64,000 bases of DNA from Xanthomonas sp. SI (GTDB lineage: Bacteria > Pseudomonadota > Gammaproteobacteria > Xanthomonadales > Xanthomonadaceae): the NCBI RefSeq assembly GCF_014236855.1, contig NZ_CP051261.1:5182418-5246417 (forward strand), read 5' to 3'. Below the pieces are notes generated by a model. That model saw nothing but the letters and a program-made list of their open reading frames with translations. It made no database searches and had not been told where the DNA came from. The translations under genes and the position numbers were made by a program. Position 1 is the stretch's first letter. Each line of letters opens with the position of its first letter. Positions 1 to 9,746 of this stretch are shown in pieces.

Positions 1-125
1 TCGTCGCCGCGGTATTCGAACCAGTCGAATTCGGCAATGTTGGCGGCCTGCCCGCGCTGCGCCGATGCCGTCTGCATCGCCACGACACACAGAAGCGCCA
101 ACACCAGTGCGCGTCCCCAGCGCAT
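1..125 (-). CDS. Secreted protein, N-terminal fragment (possibly GH43-type glycosidase)
   Basis: Only the first 41 codons are inside the window. The ATG at 125-123 opens a hydrophobic signal peptide (MRWGRALVLALLCVVAM..., cleavage probably after TASA), followed by a mature start that includes EFDWFEYRGDD-like sequence. The gene starts 5 bp after the stop of the mannonate dehydratase gene, so it is the last visible member of the same minus-strand xylan operon. In Xanthomonas xylan loci a secreted family 43 arabinofuranosidase/xylosidase often occupies this place, which makes that a reasonable guess, but nothing catalytic can be seen in this fragment. Confidence 0.5.
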   Translation of the reverse strand, partial: MRWGRALVLALLCVVAMQTASAQRGQAANIAEFDWFEYRGD

Positions 126-130
126 GCGCC

Positions 131-1390
131 TCACCAGTCCCACATCGCGCCGTCTTCCAGCCGCGCCACCGGCAACTGCTTGGGCGCGTACGGATAACGT
201 GCAGCCAGGGTTTCGTCGATGTCCACGCCATGCCCGGGCGTCTCGCCGCAATGCAGGCGGCCGGCATGGAAGGTGTAGTCGTGCGGGAACACCGCGTTGG
301 CTTCGTCGGAATGGAACATGTATTCCTGGATGCCGAAGTTCGGTACCCAGGTATCGAAGTGCAGCGCCGCGCCCATGCACACCGGCGAAAGATCCGTGGC
401 GCCATGGAAGCCGGTACGCACCTGGTGCAGCGCGGCGAAGTCGGCCAGGCGGCGCACGTGGGTGATGCCGCCGGCATGCACAATGGTGGTGCGGATGTAG
501 TCGATCAGCTGTTGTTCGATCAGGTGCTTGCAGTCCCAGATCGAATTGAACACCTCGCCCACCGCCAGCGGCGTCACCGAGTGCTGGCGGATGGTCTCGA
601 ACGCGCGCTGGTTTTCCGCGGGCGTGGCGTCTTCCAGCCAGAACAGCCGGTACGGTTCCAGGTCGCGCGCCAGCCGCGCCGCCTCGATCGGGGTCAGGCG
701 GTGATGCGCGTCGTGCAGCAGTTCGATCTCGTCGCCATGGTCGGCGCGCAACTGTTCGAACAACTTCGGCACCACGCTGAGATAGCGCGGCGTGGACCAC
801 ACGGTCTCGGTCGGCAGTTCGCTCTCGGCCGGTTCGTAGGGCTTGCCGCCGCTGGAAATGCCGTAGGTCTTCTTGATCCCGGGCACGCCGCACTGCGCGC
901 GGATGGCGATGAAGCCCAGTTCGCGGAAGCGGGCGACTTCCTCGCTGGTCTCGGCGATGTCGCGGCCGTTGGCGTGGCCGTAGACCAGCGCGCCTTCGCG
1001 CGAGCGCCCACCCAGCAGCTGGTACAGCGGCATGCCGGCCATCTTGCCGAGGATGTCCCACAGCGCCACGTCCACCGCGGCGATCGCGGTCATCGTCACC
1101 GGCCCGCGCCGCCAGTACGCGCCGCGGTAGAAGAACTGCCAGATGTCCTCGATGCGGCCGGCGTCGCGGCCGATCAGGTTCGGCACCACGTGGTCCTGCA
1201 GATAGGACGCCACCGCCAGTTCGCGGCCGTTGAGGGTGGCGTCGCCCAGGCCGTACACGCCGGAACGGGTGACGATCTTGAGGGTGACGAAATTGCGCCC
1301 CGGGCAGGTGACGATGACCCGCGCCTCGACGATCTCGCGATCGCGGGCCGAGCCTTGGGCGGAAGAAGCGCTATCGGAAGTCTGGGTCAT
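131..1390 (-). CDS. manD: D-mannonate dehydratase ManD (enolase superfamily)
   Basis: Predicted to dehydrate D-mannonate to 2-keto-3-deoxygluconate, the step that links glucuronate released from glucuronoxylan to the Entner-Doudoroff route; cytoplasmic and Mg-dependent. The protein is 419 aa. The enolase-superfamily ligands are Asp227, Glu253 (WLED) and Glu279 (VGEVFN). Tyr176 (KKTYG), Arg164, His229 (DAHH) and His329 (GFHG) fall at a constant offset of 17 from the catalytic residues described for characterised ManD proteins, so the active site looks complete. A 17-20 residue polar N-terminal extension explains the offset. It follows the acetylesterase gene by 10 bp and precedes the truncated secreted gene by 5 bp, in one operon. 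RspA-like paralogues with very low activity share this fold, so efficiency cannot be read from sequence; the context favours a real catabolic role. Confidence 0.92.
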   Translation of the reverse strand: MTQTSDSASSAQGSARDREIVEARVIVTCPGRNFVTLKIVTRSGVYGLGDATLNGRELAVASYLQDHVVPNLIGRDAGRIEDIWQFFYRGAYWRRGPVTMTAIAAVDVALWDILGKMAGMPLYQLLGGRSREGALVYGHANGRDIAETSEEVARFRELGFIAIRAQCGVPGIKKTYGISSGGKPYEPAESELPTETVWSTPRYLSVVPKLFEQLRADHGDEIELLHDAHHRLTPIEAARLARDLEPYRLFWLEDATPAENQRAFETIRQHSVTPLAVGEVFNSIWDCKHLIEQQLIDYIRTTIVHAGGITHVRRLADFAALHQVRTGFHGATDLSPVCMGAALHFDTWVPNFGIQEYMFHSDEANAVFPHDYTFHAGRLHCGETPGHGVDIDETLAARYPYAPKQLPVARLEDGAMWDW

Positions 1391-1400
1391 CGCGGATCGC

Positions 1401-3392
1401 TCACGGGGAAGAAGCCGCAGCCGCACGGGCCACGGACGGGAGGGAAAGTTCGAACGGACCGGCCGGCAGCCTGGCGCGGTCGAACAAGGTGCACACCGGG
1501 CTGTCGGCCCAGCAATAGCGAACGCGGGTAGGCGCGGTGCCGGCGGGAACCGGCAGGCGCACGCTGCGGCCCTGCAGTTCGGCCTGCGCATAGCGGCAGC
1601 TGCCGGATGCCGCGCCGCACAGTTCGAAACCGATCGGTGCATCCGCGCTATAGGTCTGCAATGCGCCATCGACATCGTCGAAATCGACGACCAGCGCTGC
1701 GCCATCGCGGCGCAGCGCATGCGGCACCGGCCCGGACGGCGCCAAGGCCTCGCCGTAGACCACGTGCCGCGCCGCGCGCGCCAGGCGCCGGCCGAGTTCC
1801 TGCTTGTTGGCCGGATGGATGTCGTAGCGGTCGCCGATGTCGATCGCCACCGCCAGGCCGGCGTGCGGATCGGCCGCGACGAAGCGCCGTTGCGCCTCGC
1901 GCAGCTGCGCCCAGCCGCTGTCGCCGGGCTGGGTGGGCGGCGCGCCGTAGTTGGCCAGTTGCACCAGCAGCAGCGGCAATTGCGCGCCGAAGCGCTGCCG
2001 CCAATCGCGCTGCCAGGCGTCGAGCAATGCCGGATAGCCGGCGGCATCGCCGGTATTGGATTCGCCCTGGTACCACAGCACGCCGCGCAGGCCGACCCGG
2101 CCCAGCGGCGCGATCATGCCGTTGTACAGCGTGGTCAGGCCCGCGGCCGAGGACCACGGCGCGCGCGGCGGCGTGCCCAGCTGCGGCGGCACGATGCGGT
2201 ATTGCCACCCGGCCAGCGCCACCCGACTGCCGTCGCCCAGTTGCAGCTGCTGCGCCTGCGCAGCGCCGAGCAGGCCGCCGCGGCGGTAGCTGTTGTACAC
2301 GTTGACCACCACGGTGTTCTTGCCCGCGTGCAACGTACCGCGCGGCAGGCGATAGCTGCGCGGTTGGTCGGCGCCGTAGCTGCTGCCCACCGCCTGGCCG
2401 TTGACCCAGGTCTGGTCGAGTTCGTCCACCGGCCCCAGCGCCAGCGTCGCCTGCTGTTTCGCCTGCTCGGCGCTCAACGTGACCGTGCTGCGGTACCAGA
2501 CCATGCCGTTGAAATTGACCAGCTGCGGCACGCCCCAGTCGTCCCAGGCGCCCAGCGCCGCCGGTGCGGCGCGCCAGTCTTCACTGGCATCGTCCGGCTG
2601 CCAAGGCGCACCAGTGCCGTGCGCGCGCCACCACGTCTCCCACAGCCCGCCCCAGCGCGGCGCCGCCTGCTGCGGATCCTTGGCGTAGCGCGCCAGCACG
2701 TCCAGCGCCGGCGCGTTGCCGTCCACCTTGCGCAGCGCCGCATCGCCGATCCACGCCTGCATCTGCGAACCGCCCCAGGAGGCATTGATCAGCCCCATCG
2801 GCACGTCCACCGTCTTGCGCAGTTCGCGGGCGAAGTAATAGCAGGCCGCGGAGAACGCGCCCACCGTCTCCGGCGTGGTCGGCTGCCAGGCGGCGGCGCC
2901 GCCGAACTGCGCCTGCGGGGTCGGGCTGGACTGCGCCGGCACCTTGAACATGCGGATCGCCGGCTGCTGCGCGTCGGCGATCTCGCTGCGCGTATCCAGC
3001 GTGCGCTGCACCGGCAGCTCCATGTTCGACTGGCCCGAGCACAGCCACACGTCGCCAAGCAGCACGTCGTCGGCGCGCTGCACGCGGCCGTGCGCGGTGC
3101 TGGCCTGCAGGACGTACGGCCCGCCGGCTGGCAACGGCGCCAGCTGCGCCTGCCAGCGGCCCTGGCGGTCGGCGCGCGCCTGCACGCGCTGCTGCGCCAG
3201 CTGCACGGTCACCGTCTCGCCGGCCGCGGCCTGCCCCCAGACGCGGATCGGCGCATCGCGCTGCAGCACCGCGTGGTCCTGGAACAGCGCATTCAACAAC
3301 GGTGCGTCGTCGGCATGCGCGAACGCGGGCACGCACAGCGCCGCCAACAGCAGGCGGCGGGTGATGTGGACAGCGGAACGGTGCGGCGTCAT
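1401..3392 (-). CDS. Sialate/xylan O-acetylesterase, SGNH type, periplasmic
   Basis: A 663-aa secreted esterase of the sialate 9-O-acetylesterase family. In a glucuronoxylan locus it most likely removes acetyl groups from xylan oligosaccharides. The N-terminus is a signal peptide ([16 protein letters not shown], about residues 12-27). The SGNH nucleophile motif is GQSNME with Ser122, the second block is YQGESNTGD, and a late DIHP block carries the likely Asp/His pair. A jelly-roll or sugar-binding-like insertion (DEYD-type [10 protein letters not shown]) lies mid-protein, as in the family. The ATG overlaps the stop of the alpha-glucuronidase gene (ATGA, 3389-3392), indicating translational coupling. 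Xanthomonas xylan loci carry a homologous enzyme known as AxeXA; I infer equivalence from neighbourhood and domain type. Confidence 0.88.
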   Translation of the reverse strand: MTPHRSAVHITRRLLLAALCVPAFAHADDAPLLNALFQDHAVLQRDAPIRVWGQAAAGETVTVQLAQQRVQARADRQGRWQAQLAPLPAGGPYVLQASTAHGRVQRADDVLLGDVWLCSGQSNMELPVQRTLDTRSEIADAQQPAIRMFKVPAQSSPTPQAQFGGAAAWQPTTPETVGAFSAACYYFARELRKTVDVPMGLINASWGGSQMQAWIGDAALRKVDGNAPALDVLARYAKDPQQAAPRWGGLWETWWRAHGTGAPWQPDDASEDWRAAPAALGAWDDWGVPQLVNFNGMVWYRSTVTLSAEQAKQQATLALGPVDELDQTWVNGQAVGSSYGADQPRSYRLPRGTLHAGKNTVVVNVYNSYRRGGLLGAAQAQQLQLGDGSRVALAGWQYRIVPPQLGTPPRAPWSSAAGLTTLYNGMIAPLGRVGLRGVLWYQGESNTGDAAGYPALLDAWQRDWRQRFGAQLPLLLVQLANYGAPPTQPGDSGWAQLREAQRRFVAADPHAGLAVAIDIGDRYDIHPANKQELGRRLARAARHVVYGEALAPSGPVPHALRRDGAALVVDFDDVDGALQTYSADAPIGFELCGAASGSCRYAQAELQGRSVRLPVPAGTAPTRVRYCWADSPVCTLFDRARLPAGPFELSLPSVARAAAASSP

Positions 3393-5590
3393 TTCGGATT
3401 TCCCGGTGCGTACGGAAACGACAGCGATTGGTAATACGCCAGCGGATGCGGCGGCGCTACGGTGCCCGGCGGCAGCGCGCGTCCGGACACCTCTTGCCAA
3501 TACGCAATGCTGGCATCGCGCCACCACTGCGCCTCGCGCTGCTGGATCGCCAGGAAGTCGGCGACCTGGCGATAGCGCTGCGCGTCCACGTACGGTGCAA
3601 GCCCGGCCCAGGTCGCTCGCATCCGCGCCACCTCGGCCACGCCGTGGTCGTAGCGGCCGAGCAGCGCATTCCACAGCGGCTGGCCCGAGGCCATGCGATG
3701 GTCCCACGGTACGTGGTGGAACCACAGCAGGTATTCCTCCGGCACCGTGCGCACGTCGCCGAAGCGGCGCGCCAGCGGCGGCGCGTACTGCGCCACCGCG
3801 TTGCTGCCGGTCGCGCTGCGGTCGAAGCCGATGCCGTTGCGGTCGGCGCGGTGGTAGTACACCGGGTCCCAGTCCGGCCGCGCGCTGCCCGCGTCCCACG
3901 GCGCCGGGCCGTAATGGTGGCCGCGGCCCATCAGGTGATGCAGGCCGAGCGGGGTCATGTAATCGACCGCGGCTTCGTGCGAAGCCATCATCATGCCGAC
4001 CACCGGCGCGACCAGCGCCGGATCGTTGCCGAAGGTCATCCGCACCCAATCCTCGGCGATGGCCTGCGCATCGCCCTGCGGATCCCAGGCCAGCCGCCCG
4101 AACGCGTACCAGTTGGCCTGGTCGAAGATCGAGCCGCACCAGTTGCGGTCGGCACCGATGTTGGCGACACCTGCGATGCCGCTGAGCGCATGCCCGTCCA
4201 CCGCGCCCTCCACCACCCGCGCCACCGTCGCGCGCTTGCCGCGCCGCGTGTCCGCTTGCAGGGTTTCCTGGTACAGCGTGCCCAGGTAGACCAGGTGCGT
4301 GGCGAAGCCCAGGTACTCCTTGGTGATCTGGAATTCCAGCATCAGCGGCGTCTTCGGCATCGCTCCGAACAGCGGATGGAACGGCTCGCGCGGCTGGAAG
4401 TCGATGGCGCCGTTCTTGACCTGCACCACCACGTTGTCGCGGAACTTGCCGTCCAGCGGCACGAACTCGCTGTAGGCCTGCTTGGCACGGTCGTCCGGTT
4501 GTTCGTGCGAATAGACGAAGGCCCGCCACATCACCACCCCGCCATGCGGCGCCAGCGCGTCGGCGAGCATGTTGGCGCCGTCGGCGTGGCTGCGCCCGTA
4601 GTCCTGCGGGCCTGGCTGGCCTTCGGAATTGGCCTTGACCAGGAAGCCGCCGAAATCGGGAATGCGCGCGTAGATCTCGTCCGCCTTGTCCTTCCACCAG
4701 CGCCGCACCGCCGGGTCCAGCGGATCGGCGCTGCGCAGTCCGCCGATCTCGATCGGCGCGCTGAAGCGCGCGCTCAGGTACACGCGGATGCCGTATGGCC
4801 GCAGCGCCGCGGCCAGCGCCGCGGTCTTGTCCAGGTAGGCCGCGGTCAGGCTCAGCGCCTTGGCGTTGACGTTGTTCAGCACCGCGCCGTTGATGCCGAT
4901 CGAGGCGTTGGCGCGCGCGTAGTCGGTATAGCGCGGGTCCACGTAGCCGGGCAGTTTCTGCCAGTCCCAGAGCGAGGCGCCGGCGTAGCCGCGTTCGATC
5001 ACGCCGTCCAGGTTGTCCCAGTGATCGAGCACGCGCAGCTTCACCCGCGGCGCATCGCGCAACGCCAGCGGCGCCGGTGCCTGCCCGGTCTGCAGCAGGC
5101 GCAGGAAGCGGAACGCCGCATACAGCGCGCCGCGCTCGCCACCGCCGACGATGGCGGTGAGCGGGCGGCCGTCGACCACCACGCTGCGGATCAGGTAGCC
5201 CTCTTCGCCCAGGCCTCGCATGTCCAGCCGCAGCCGCGCGATCGCCGGCGTGGCCGGGGTGCCGAGCACGATCGCGCCGGCGCGGTCCGCACTTGCCGCC
5301 AGTGGCGGCTCGGCGCCGAGCAGGCCGCCCAGGCCGCGGCGCAGTTCGTCGCGCGCGGCCTGCTGCATCGGCGTGTCGGCGCCGGCCACCAGCTGCGTGG
5401 CGGCCGCGCGCCACGGCGCGGCCTGTGCCTCGGCCAGCGGCTGGTAGCGCAACCATAGATCGTAGCCGTCCTCGGCCTGGGCCACGGCGATCGGCAACAA
5501 AAGCACCAGCCACAGGCAGGCGCTGCGCAGCCATCTGCCGCGCAACGGGCGCCGACGCTGCTGCGCACGCAGCCGCGGGTGGCCGCTCAT
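3389..5590 (-). CDS. agu67A: Alpha-glucuronidase, GH67
   Basis: Cleaves the alpha-1,2-linked (methyl)glucuronic acid side group from the non-reducing end of xylo-oligosaccharides; predicted periplasmic. The 733-aa length is normal for GH67. An N-terminal hydrophobic segment (about residues 21-39, ending AVAQA) is a signal peptide. The conserved GH67 catalytic neighbourhoods are present: KANSEGQPGPQDYGR (acid Glu), VKNGAIDFQPREPF (Asp) and LEFQITKEYLG (Glu). I chose the ATG at 5590 (MSGHPRL); an in-frame ATG 18 bp upstream would only add MPAGAR. It is the first gene of the minus-strand xylan operon and is divergent from the LacI-type regulator, with 182 bp between them. I see no perfect copy of the 14-bp palindrome found upstream of xylA in this gap. 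Confidence 0.95.
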   Translation of the reverse strand: MSGHPRLRAQQRRRPLRGRWLRSACLWLVLLLPIAVAQAEDGYDLWLRYQPLAEAQAAPWRAAATQLVAGADTPMQQAARDELRRGLGGLLGAEPPLAASADRAGAIVLGTPATPAIARLRLDMRGLGEEGYLIRSVVVDGRPLTAIVGGGERGALYAAFRFLRLLQTGQAPAPLALRDAPRVKLRVLDHWDNLDGVIERGYAGASLWDWQKLPGYVDPRYTDYARANASIGINGAVLNNVNAKALSLTAAYLDKTAALAAALRPYGIRVYLSARFSAPIEIGGLRSADPLDPAVRRWWKDKADEIYARIPDFGGFLVKANSEGQPGPQDYGRSHADGANMLADALAPHGGVVMWRAFVYSHEQPDDRAKQAYSEFVPLDGKFRDNVVVQVKNGAIDFQPREPFHPLFGAMPKTPLMLEFQITKEYLGFATHLVYLGTLYQETLQADTRRGKRATVARVVEGAVDGHALSGIAGVANIGADRNWCGSIFDQANWYAFGRLAWDPQGDAQAIAEDWVRMTFGNDPALVAPVVGMMMASHEAAVDYMTPLGLHHLMGRGHHYGPAPWDAGSARPDWDPVYYHRADRNGIGFDRSATGSNAVAQYAPPLARRFGDVRTVPEEYLLWFHHVPWDHRMASGQPLWNALLGRYDHGVAEVARMRATWAGLAPYVDAQRYRQVADFLAIQQREAQWWRDASIAYWQEVSGRALPPGTVAPPHPLAYYQSLSFPYAPGNPK

Positions 5591-5772
5591 GCGCGCCCCC
5601 GCTGGCACGGTGCCGGCGCTCGCCTGCGGTCGCCGCCCACTCGGCTTCCCGGTACCATGCAGCCGTCACTCGTGTCGGGATCCACACCGTGTCGCGGCGC
5701 CGCCGCACACGCGGCTTGCGCAGCACGTCCCCGGTCGCGATCCACGCCCGCAAGCCAACGAAGAGGCGCATC

Positions 5773-6849
5773 TTGGAGAAGGTCAGGAAATCGGTTCGCC
5801 GCAAGAGCCTCGCCGTGACCATCGACGAGGTGGCCGCACTGGCCAAGGTCTCGCCGATGACCGTGTCGCGGGTGATCAACGGCCAGGGCAACGTGCGCGA
5901 CAGCACCCGCGAGCAAGTCATGCGCGCGGTCGACACGCTCGGTTACACGCCGAACCTGGCGGCCAGCGCGCTGGCTGCCGCGCAGAGCACCCGGGTCGCG
6001 CTGATCTACAGCAATCCCAGCGGCGCCTACCTCGGCGAGCTGCTGGTCGGGGTGCTGCGCGCGGCCTCGCGCACCTCGATCCAGGTGGTGATGGACTACT
6101 GGGACGACCTCGGCGCCGAGGCCGAACGCAAGGCCGCGCGCAAGCTGGCCAAGAGCGGCGTGGCCGGGGTGATCCTGCCGCCGCCGCTGTGCGAATCGGA
6201 TGCGGCGATCCGCGAGCTGGTGCGCGCCAAGGTGCCGGTGGTGGCGATCGCCTCCGACCGCTTCAGCGACCAGGTCGCCTGCGTGCGTATCGACGAGTTC
6301 AACGCCAGCAAGGACATCACCGCCTACCTGATCGCGCAGGGCCACACGCGTATCGGCTACATCGCCGGCCGCTCCAATCTGTCGGCCAGCGCGCGCCGCT
6401 TCGAAGGCTTCCAGGCGGCGCTGGCTGAGGCCGGGCTGCGCCTGGACCGGCACCTGCTGCAGCCGGGCGACTACACCTATCGCTCCGGCCTGGACGCCGC
6501 CGAGAAACTGCTGTCGCGCCGCCATCGGCCCAGCGCGATCATCGCCAGCAACGACGACATGGCCGCCGCGGCGATCTCGGTCGCGCATCGGCGCGGCCTG
6601 GACGTGCCGCACGACCTGTCGGTGGTCGGTTTCGACGACACCTCCGCCGCGACCACCGTGTGGCCGGAACTGACCACCATCCGCCAGCCGATCGCAGCCA
6701 TGGCCGATGCGGCGATCGACATCCTGTTGCGCAGCATCCGCAGCAAGGAACGCACGGCTCGGACGAAGATCGATCATGTGCTCGCTCATCAGCTGGTCAA
6801 GCGCGATTCGGTGGCCGCACCGGCCGCCGCGCGCAGCGAACGGCGCTGA
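5773..6849 (+). CDS. xylR: LacI-family regulator of xylan/xylose genes (XylR-like)
   Basis: A 358-aa LacI/GalR repressor. The helix-turn-helix (VTIDEVAALAKVSPMTVSRVING, split here at about residues 15-37) is followed by the hinge YTPNLAASALA and a periplasmic-binding-protein-like effector domain ending in FDDTSAATTVWPELTTIRQP. The start is taken as TTG 5773, which has AGAGG 6-9 bases upstream and gives the MEKVRKSVRRKS N-terminus; a GTG at 5815 would shorten it by 14 residues. The gene is divergent from agu67A and convergent with xylA. The family and location match the Xanthomonas XylR repressor of xylan genes; the likely operator is the palindrome at 8467-8480. The effector, perhaps a xylo-oligosaccharide or glucuronate derivative, is not visible from sequence. 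Confidence 0.9.
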   Translation: MEKVRKSVRRKSLAVTIDEVAALAKVSPMTVSRVINGQGNVRDSTREQVMRAVDTLGYTPNLAASALAAAQSTRVALIYSNPSGAYLGELLVGVLRAASRTSIQVVMDYWDDLGAEAERKAARKLAKSGVAGVILPPPLCESDAAIRELVRAKVPVVAIASDRFSDQVACVRIDEFNASKDITAYLIAQGHTRIGYIAGRSNLSASARRFEGFQAALAEAGLRLDRHLLQPGDYTYRSGLDAAEKLLSRRHRPSAIIASNDDMAAAAISVAHRRGLDVPHDLSVVGFDDTSAATTVWPELTTIRQPIAAMADAAIDILLRSIRSKERTARTKIDHVLAHQLVKRDSVAAPAAARSERR

Positions 6850-6875
6850 CGCGGCGGCGGGCGGCAGGTTCCGCA

Positions 6876-8216
6876 TCAGCGGATCAGGTACTGGTTGATC
6901 AGGTTCTCGTAGGCTTCCTGGCGGCCGCTGACCTGCTTGGGCGCGCCGGCCTTGGCCGCGTGCGCCGCCAGGTCCGCCAGCGTGCTGCTGCCGGCCGCGA
7001 ACGCCGCGCCGGCGCCGCTGTCGAAGCTGCTGTAACGCTCGGCGCGCCATTGCTCCAGCGGCGAGGACGTCAGCAGCGCATGGGCCACTTCCAGCCCGCG
7101 CGCGAACGCGTCCATGCCGCCGATGTGGGCCAGGAACAGATCCTGCGGATCGGACGACTCGCGCCGCACCTTGGCGTCGAAGTTCAAGCCGCCCGGCGCC
7201 AGCCCGCCCTGCCGCAGCACCACCAGCATCGCGCCGACCGTGTCGTACAGGTCGGTCGGGAACTGGTCGGTGTCCCAACCGTTCTGCGGATTGCCGCGGT
7301 TGGCGTCGATGCTGCCGAGCAGCCCGGCATCGCTGGCCACCTGCAGGTCGTGCTCGAAGCTGTGGCCCGACAGCGTGGCGTGGTTGGCCTCGATGTTGAG
7401 CTTGAAGTCCTGGTCCAGGCCGTGCTGGCGCAGGAAGCCGATCACCGTGGCGCTGTCGAAGTCGTACTGGTGCTTCATCGGCTCCATCGGCTTGGGCTCG
7501 ATCAGGAAATTGCCTTTGAAGCCGATGCTGCGGCCGTAGTCGCGAGCGATGGTCAGAAAGCGCGCCATGTTGTCCTGCTCGCGCTTCATCTGCGTGTTGT
7601 GCAGGCTGGCATAGCCTTCGCGGCCGCCCCAGAACACGTAGTTCTCGCCGCCCAGCTCCACCGTGGCGTCGAGCGCAGCCTTGACCTGCACCGCCGCGCG
7701 CGCGACCACGTTGAAGTCCGGGTTGGTCGAGGCGCCGTTCATGTAGCGCGGGTGCGAGAACAGGTTGGCGGTGCCCCACAGCAGCTTGATGCCGGTGTCC
7801 GCTTGGCGCTGCTTGGCGATACCGACCATGTGTGTGAGGTTCTTCTCGTACTGGCCGACGTCGTCGGCGTCCGGCGCCAGGTCGATATCGTGGAAGCAGT
7901 AGTACGGCACGCCGAGCTTGGTGAAGAACTCGAACGCCGCATCGGCCTTGGCCTCGGCGCGGCCCAGCGCGTCGCTGCCGGCGTCCCACGGATAGGCGCG
8001 CGTGCCCGGACCGAACGGATCGGCGCCGTTGCCGCAGAAGCTGTGCCAGTACGCCACCGCGAAGCGCAGGTGCTCGGCCATGGTCTTGTCGCCGATGCGC
8101 TTGTTCGCGTCGTAGACCTTGAAGGCGAGCGGATTGTCCGAGGCCTTGCCTTCGAACGCGATGCGGCCGATGCCCGGGAAGTATTCCTTGGCGCCGATGT
8201 AGACGGAAGTGCTCAT
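6876..8216 (-). CDS. xylA: Xylose isomerase
   Basis: Interconverts D-xylose and D-xylulose in the cytoplasm. The protein is 446 aa, the size of class II (long) xylose isomerases, starting [14 protein letters not shown]. Recognisable motifs are YYCFHDID (catalytic His109/Asp112), WGGREGY, the metal-site IEPKP block ([18 protein letters not shown]), [12 protein letters not shown] and SIDANRGN. It ends 26 bp from the xylR stop on the opposite strand. Upstream there is a leader of about 250 bp leading to a perfect palindrome at 8467-8480, the probable XylR operator. Many xanthomonads carry two xylA copies; the one beside xylR is usually the xylan-induced copy. Confidence 0.97.
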   Translation of the reverse strand: MSTSVYIGAKEYFPGIGRIAFEGKASDNPLAFKVYDANKRIGDKTMAEHLRFAVAYWHSFCGNGADPFGPGTRAYPWDAGSDALGRAEAKADAAFEFFTKLGVPYYCFHDIDLAPDADDVGQYEKNLTHMVGIAKQRQADTGIKLLWGTANLFSHPRYMNGASTNPDFNVVARAAVQVKAALDATVELGGENYVFWGGREGYASLHNTQMKREQDNMARFLTIARDYGRSIGFKGNFLIEPKPMEPMKHQYDFDSATVIGFLRQHGLDQDFKLNIEANHATLSGHSFEHDLQVASDAGLLGSIDANRGNPQNGWDTDQFPTDLYDTVGAMLVVLRQGGLAPGGLNFDAKVRRESSDPQDLFLAHIGGMDAFARGLEVAHALLTSSPLEQWRAERYSSFDSGAGAAFAAGSSTLADLAAHAAKAGAPKQVSGRQEAYENLINQYLIR

Positions 8217-8738
8217 GGGAGGTGGAATCCTGTCGAGTGGGAGGAACAAGAAGAGGCGGGTTCGGCCGCGGCGGCGGCGGAAGGCAGCGGGATGGACCCG
8301 GGCACGCATGGATGGAGCAGCGCCGGCACGGATATGCGCGCGGCGCGATCGCCGTGGCTGCCCCGTGCACTGGTCGCGCGGATGCTGCAGGCGCAGTCCC
8401 GGGCGAAGCTCAGGCGCCGCATCCGGTAGCCTGCGCGCGTGGTGGCCCGCGCCATACGCAACGTTATGGTAGCGCTACCAGAAACAGCGCTAAAAAAAGC
8501 TTCACTGCGGAGGGAAGCCGACGGGGCCATCAGATGCGGTTCGCAAGCCGGGGGGACAGGCGGACTTTACCCAGCCCATCGGCGAAACGCTTGCTGCGCT
8601 GCGCCATCCGTATCCGCAGCGTGCGCGCCACCACAGTGCAACACGCCGGCCGCAACGTGCGCCACGTCGCGATCTCGCGCGGGTAACCCATGCGTCCCGC
8701 TCAACGATTGTGCAGCGCGCCGACTACAATGCGCGCCG
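8217..8738. other. 522-bp intergenic region, xylA / ttcA
   Basis: Divergent promoter region between xylA and ttcA. It holds a perfect 14-bp palindrome at 8467-8480 and a second AGCGCT core at 8486-8491. The open frames through it have no ribosome-binding site and encode low-complexity Arg/Ala-rich sequence. No convincing small gene is visible. Confidence 0.6.
8467..8480. promoter_or_regulatory. Probable XylR operator (xyl-box) upstream of xylA
   Basis: TGGTAGCGCTACCA is a perfect 14-bp palindrome. It matches the Xanthomonas xyl-box core as I recall it (TGGTAGCGCTAACA) with the non-symmetric half restored to perfect symmetry. It has the central CG dyad typical of LacI-family operators and lies 250 bp upstream of the xylA ATG, in the same locus as xylR. 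A second, imperfect site with the same AGCGCT core is at 8486-8491, with centres 15 bp apart. Confidence 0.8.
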
Positions 8739-9614
8739 ATGACCTCCGCGCCCCTGCCGCTGCCGCAACGCCTCGCCGATCCCGCCCCGCGCGAGCGGCG
8801 CACGCCGTCGGCGCTGGGCAAGCGCCTGTGCCGGCAGGTCGGCCAGGCGATCGCCGATTTCGGCATGATCGAGGCCGGCGACAAGGTCATGGTCTGCTTG
8901 TCCGGCGGCAAGGACAGCTACACGCTACTGGACATCCTGCTGCAGCTGCAGCGCAAGGCGCCGGTGCCGTTCGAACTGGTGGCGGTGAACCTGGACCAGA
9001 AACAGCCCGGCTTTCCCGCGCAGGTACTGCCCGACTACCTGCGCGCGCTCGGCGTGGCCTGGCACGTGATCGAGCAGGACACCTACTCGGTGGTCAGCCG
9101 CGTGGTGCCCGAAGGCAAGACCATGTGTTCGCTGTGCTCGCGGCTGCGCCGCGGCGCGCTGTACCGCTATGCCGCCGAAAACGGCATCAGCAAGATCGCG
9201 CTGGGCCACCACCGCGACGACCTCGTCGCCACCTTCTTCATGAACCTGTTCTTCCACGCCAGGCTCGCGGCGATGGCGCCGAAGCTGCGCAGCGACGACG
9301 GCCACCACGTGGTGATCCGGCCGCTGGCCTACGTGCGCGAGGCCGACATCGCCGACTACGCGCAGGCGCGCGGCTTCCCGCTGATCCCGTGCACGCTGTG
9401 CGGCAGCCAGGAGAATCTGCAGCGGCGCCAGGTCGGGCTGATGCTGCAGCAGTGGGACCGCGACCATCCCGGTCGCATCGAGCAGATCGCGCGCGCCATG
9501 GGCAACGTGCAGCCGGCGCAGCTGGCCGACCCGGCGCTGTTCGATTTCCGCACGCTCGGCGCTGCCGATACCGCGCCGGCCACGTCCGCCTGGCCGCTCG
9601 ACGACGACACCTGA
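8739..9614 (+). CDS. ttcA: tRNA 2-thiocytidine synthetase TtcA
   Basis: Inserts sulfur at cytidine 32 of certain tRNAs, using ATP and an Fe-S cluster. The 291-aa protein has the PP-loop SGGKDS at residues 55-60, the cluster-binding CSLC at 130-133 and CTLC at 218-221, and GHHRDD at 156-161, as in the family. I chose the ATG at 8739 ([10 protein letters not shown]); the frame is open for 300 bp upstream, but that part is low-complexity and has no Shine-Dalgarno sequence. It is transcribed alone, followed after 132 bp by rdgC. Confidence 0.96.
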   Translation: MTSAPLPLPQRLADPAPRERRTPSALGKRLCRQVGQAIADFGMIEAGDKVMVCLSGGKDSYTLLDILLQLQRKAPVPFELVAVNLDQKQPGFPAQVLPDYLRALGVAWHVIEQDTYSVVSRVVPEGKTMCSLCSRLRRGALYRYAAENGISKIALGHHRDDLVATFFMNLFFHARLAAMAPKLRSDDGHHVVIRPLAYVREADIADYAQARGFPLIPCTLCGSQENLQRRQVGLMLQQWDRDHPGRIEQIARAMGNVQPAQLADPALFDFRTLGAADTAPATSAWPLDDDT

Positions 9615-9746
9615 GGCCGCTGCCGGCGGCGCGCACGCGCCGCTGAACCGCGCGTTGCGGTATCCGGGCGGGAGCGATGCGACAATGCCCGCCGCCCACC
9701 CTGCGCACGGCGCCGGGCCGTTCCGTTTCCTTCTGCTGGATGCTCG

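Noticed and set aside
1230..3434. 700-codon plus-strand frame opposite the xylan operon
   Set aside because: Composition typical of antisense frames (Arg, Ala, His-rich) and the opposite strand encodes recognisable enzymes.
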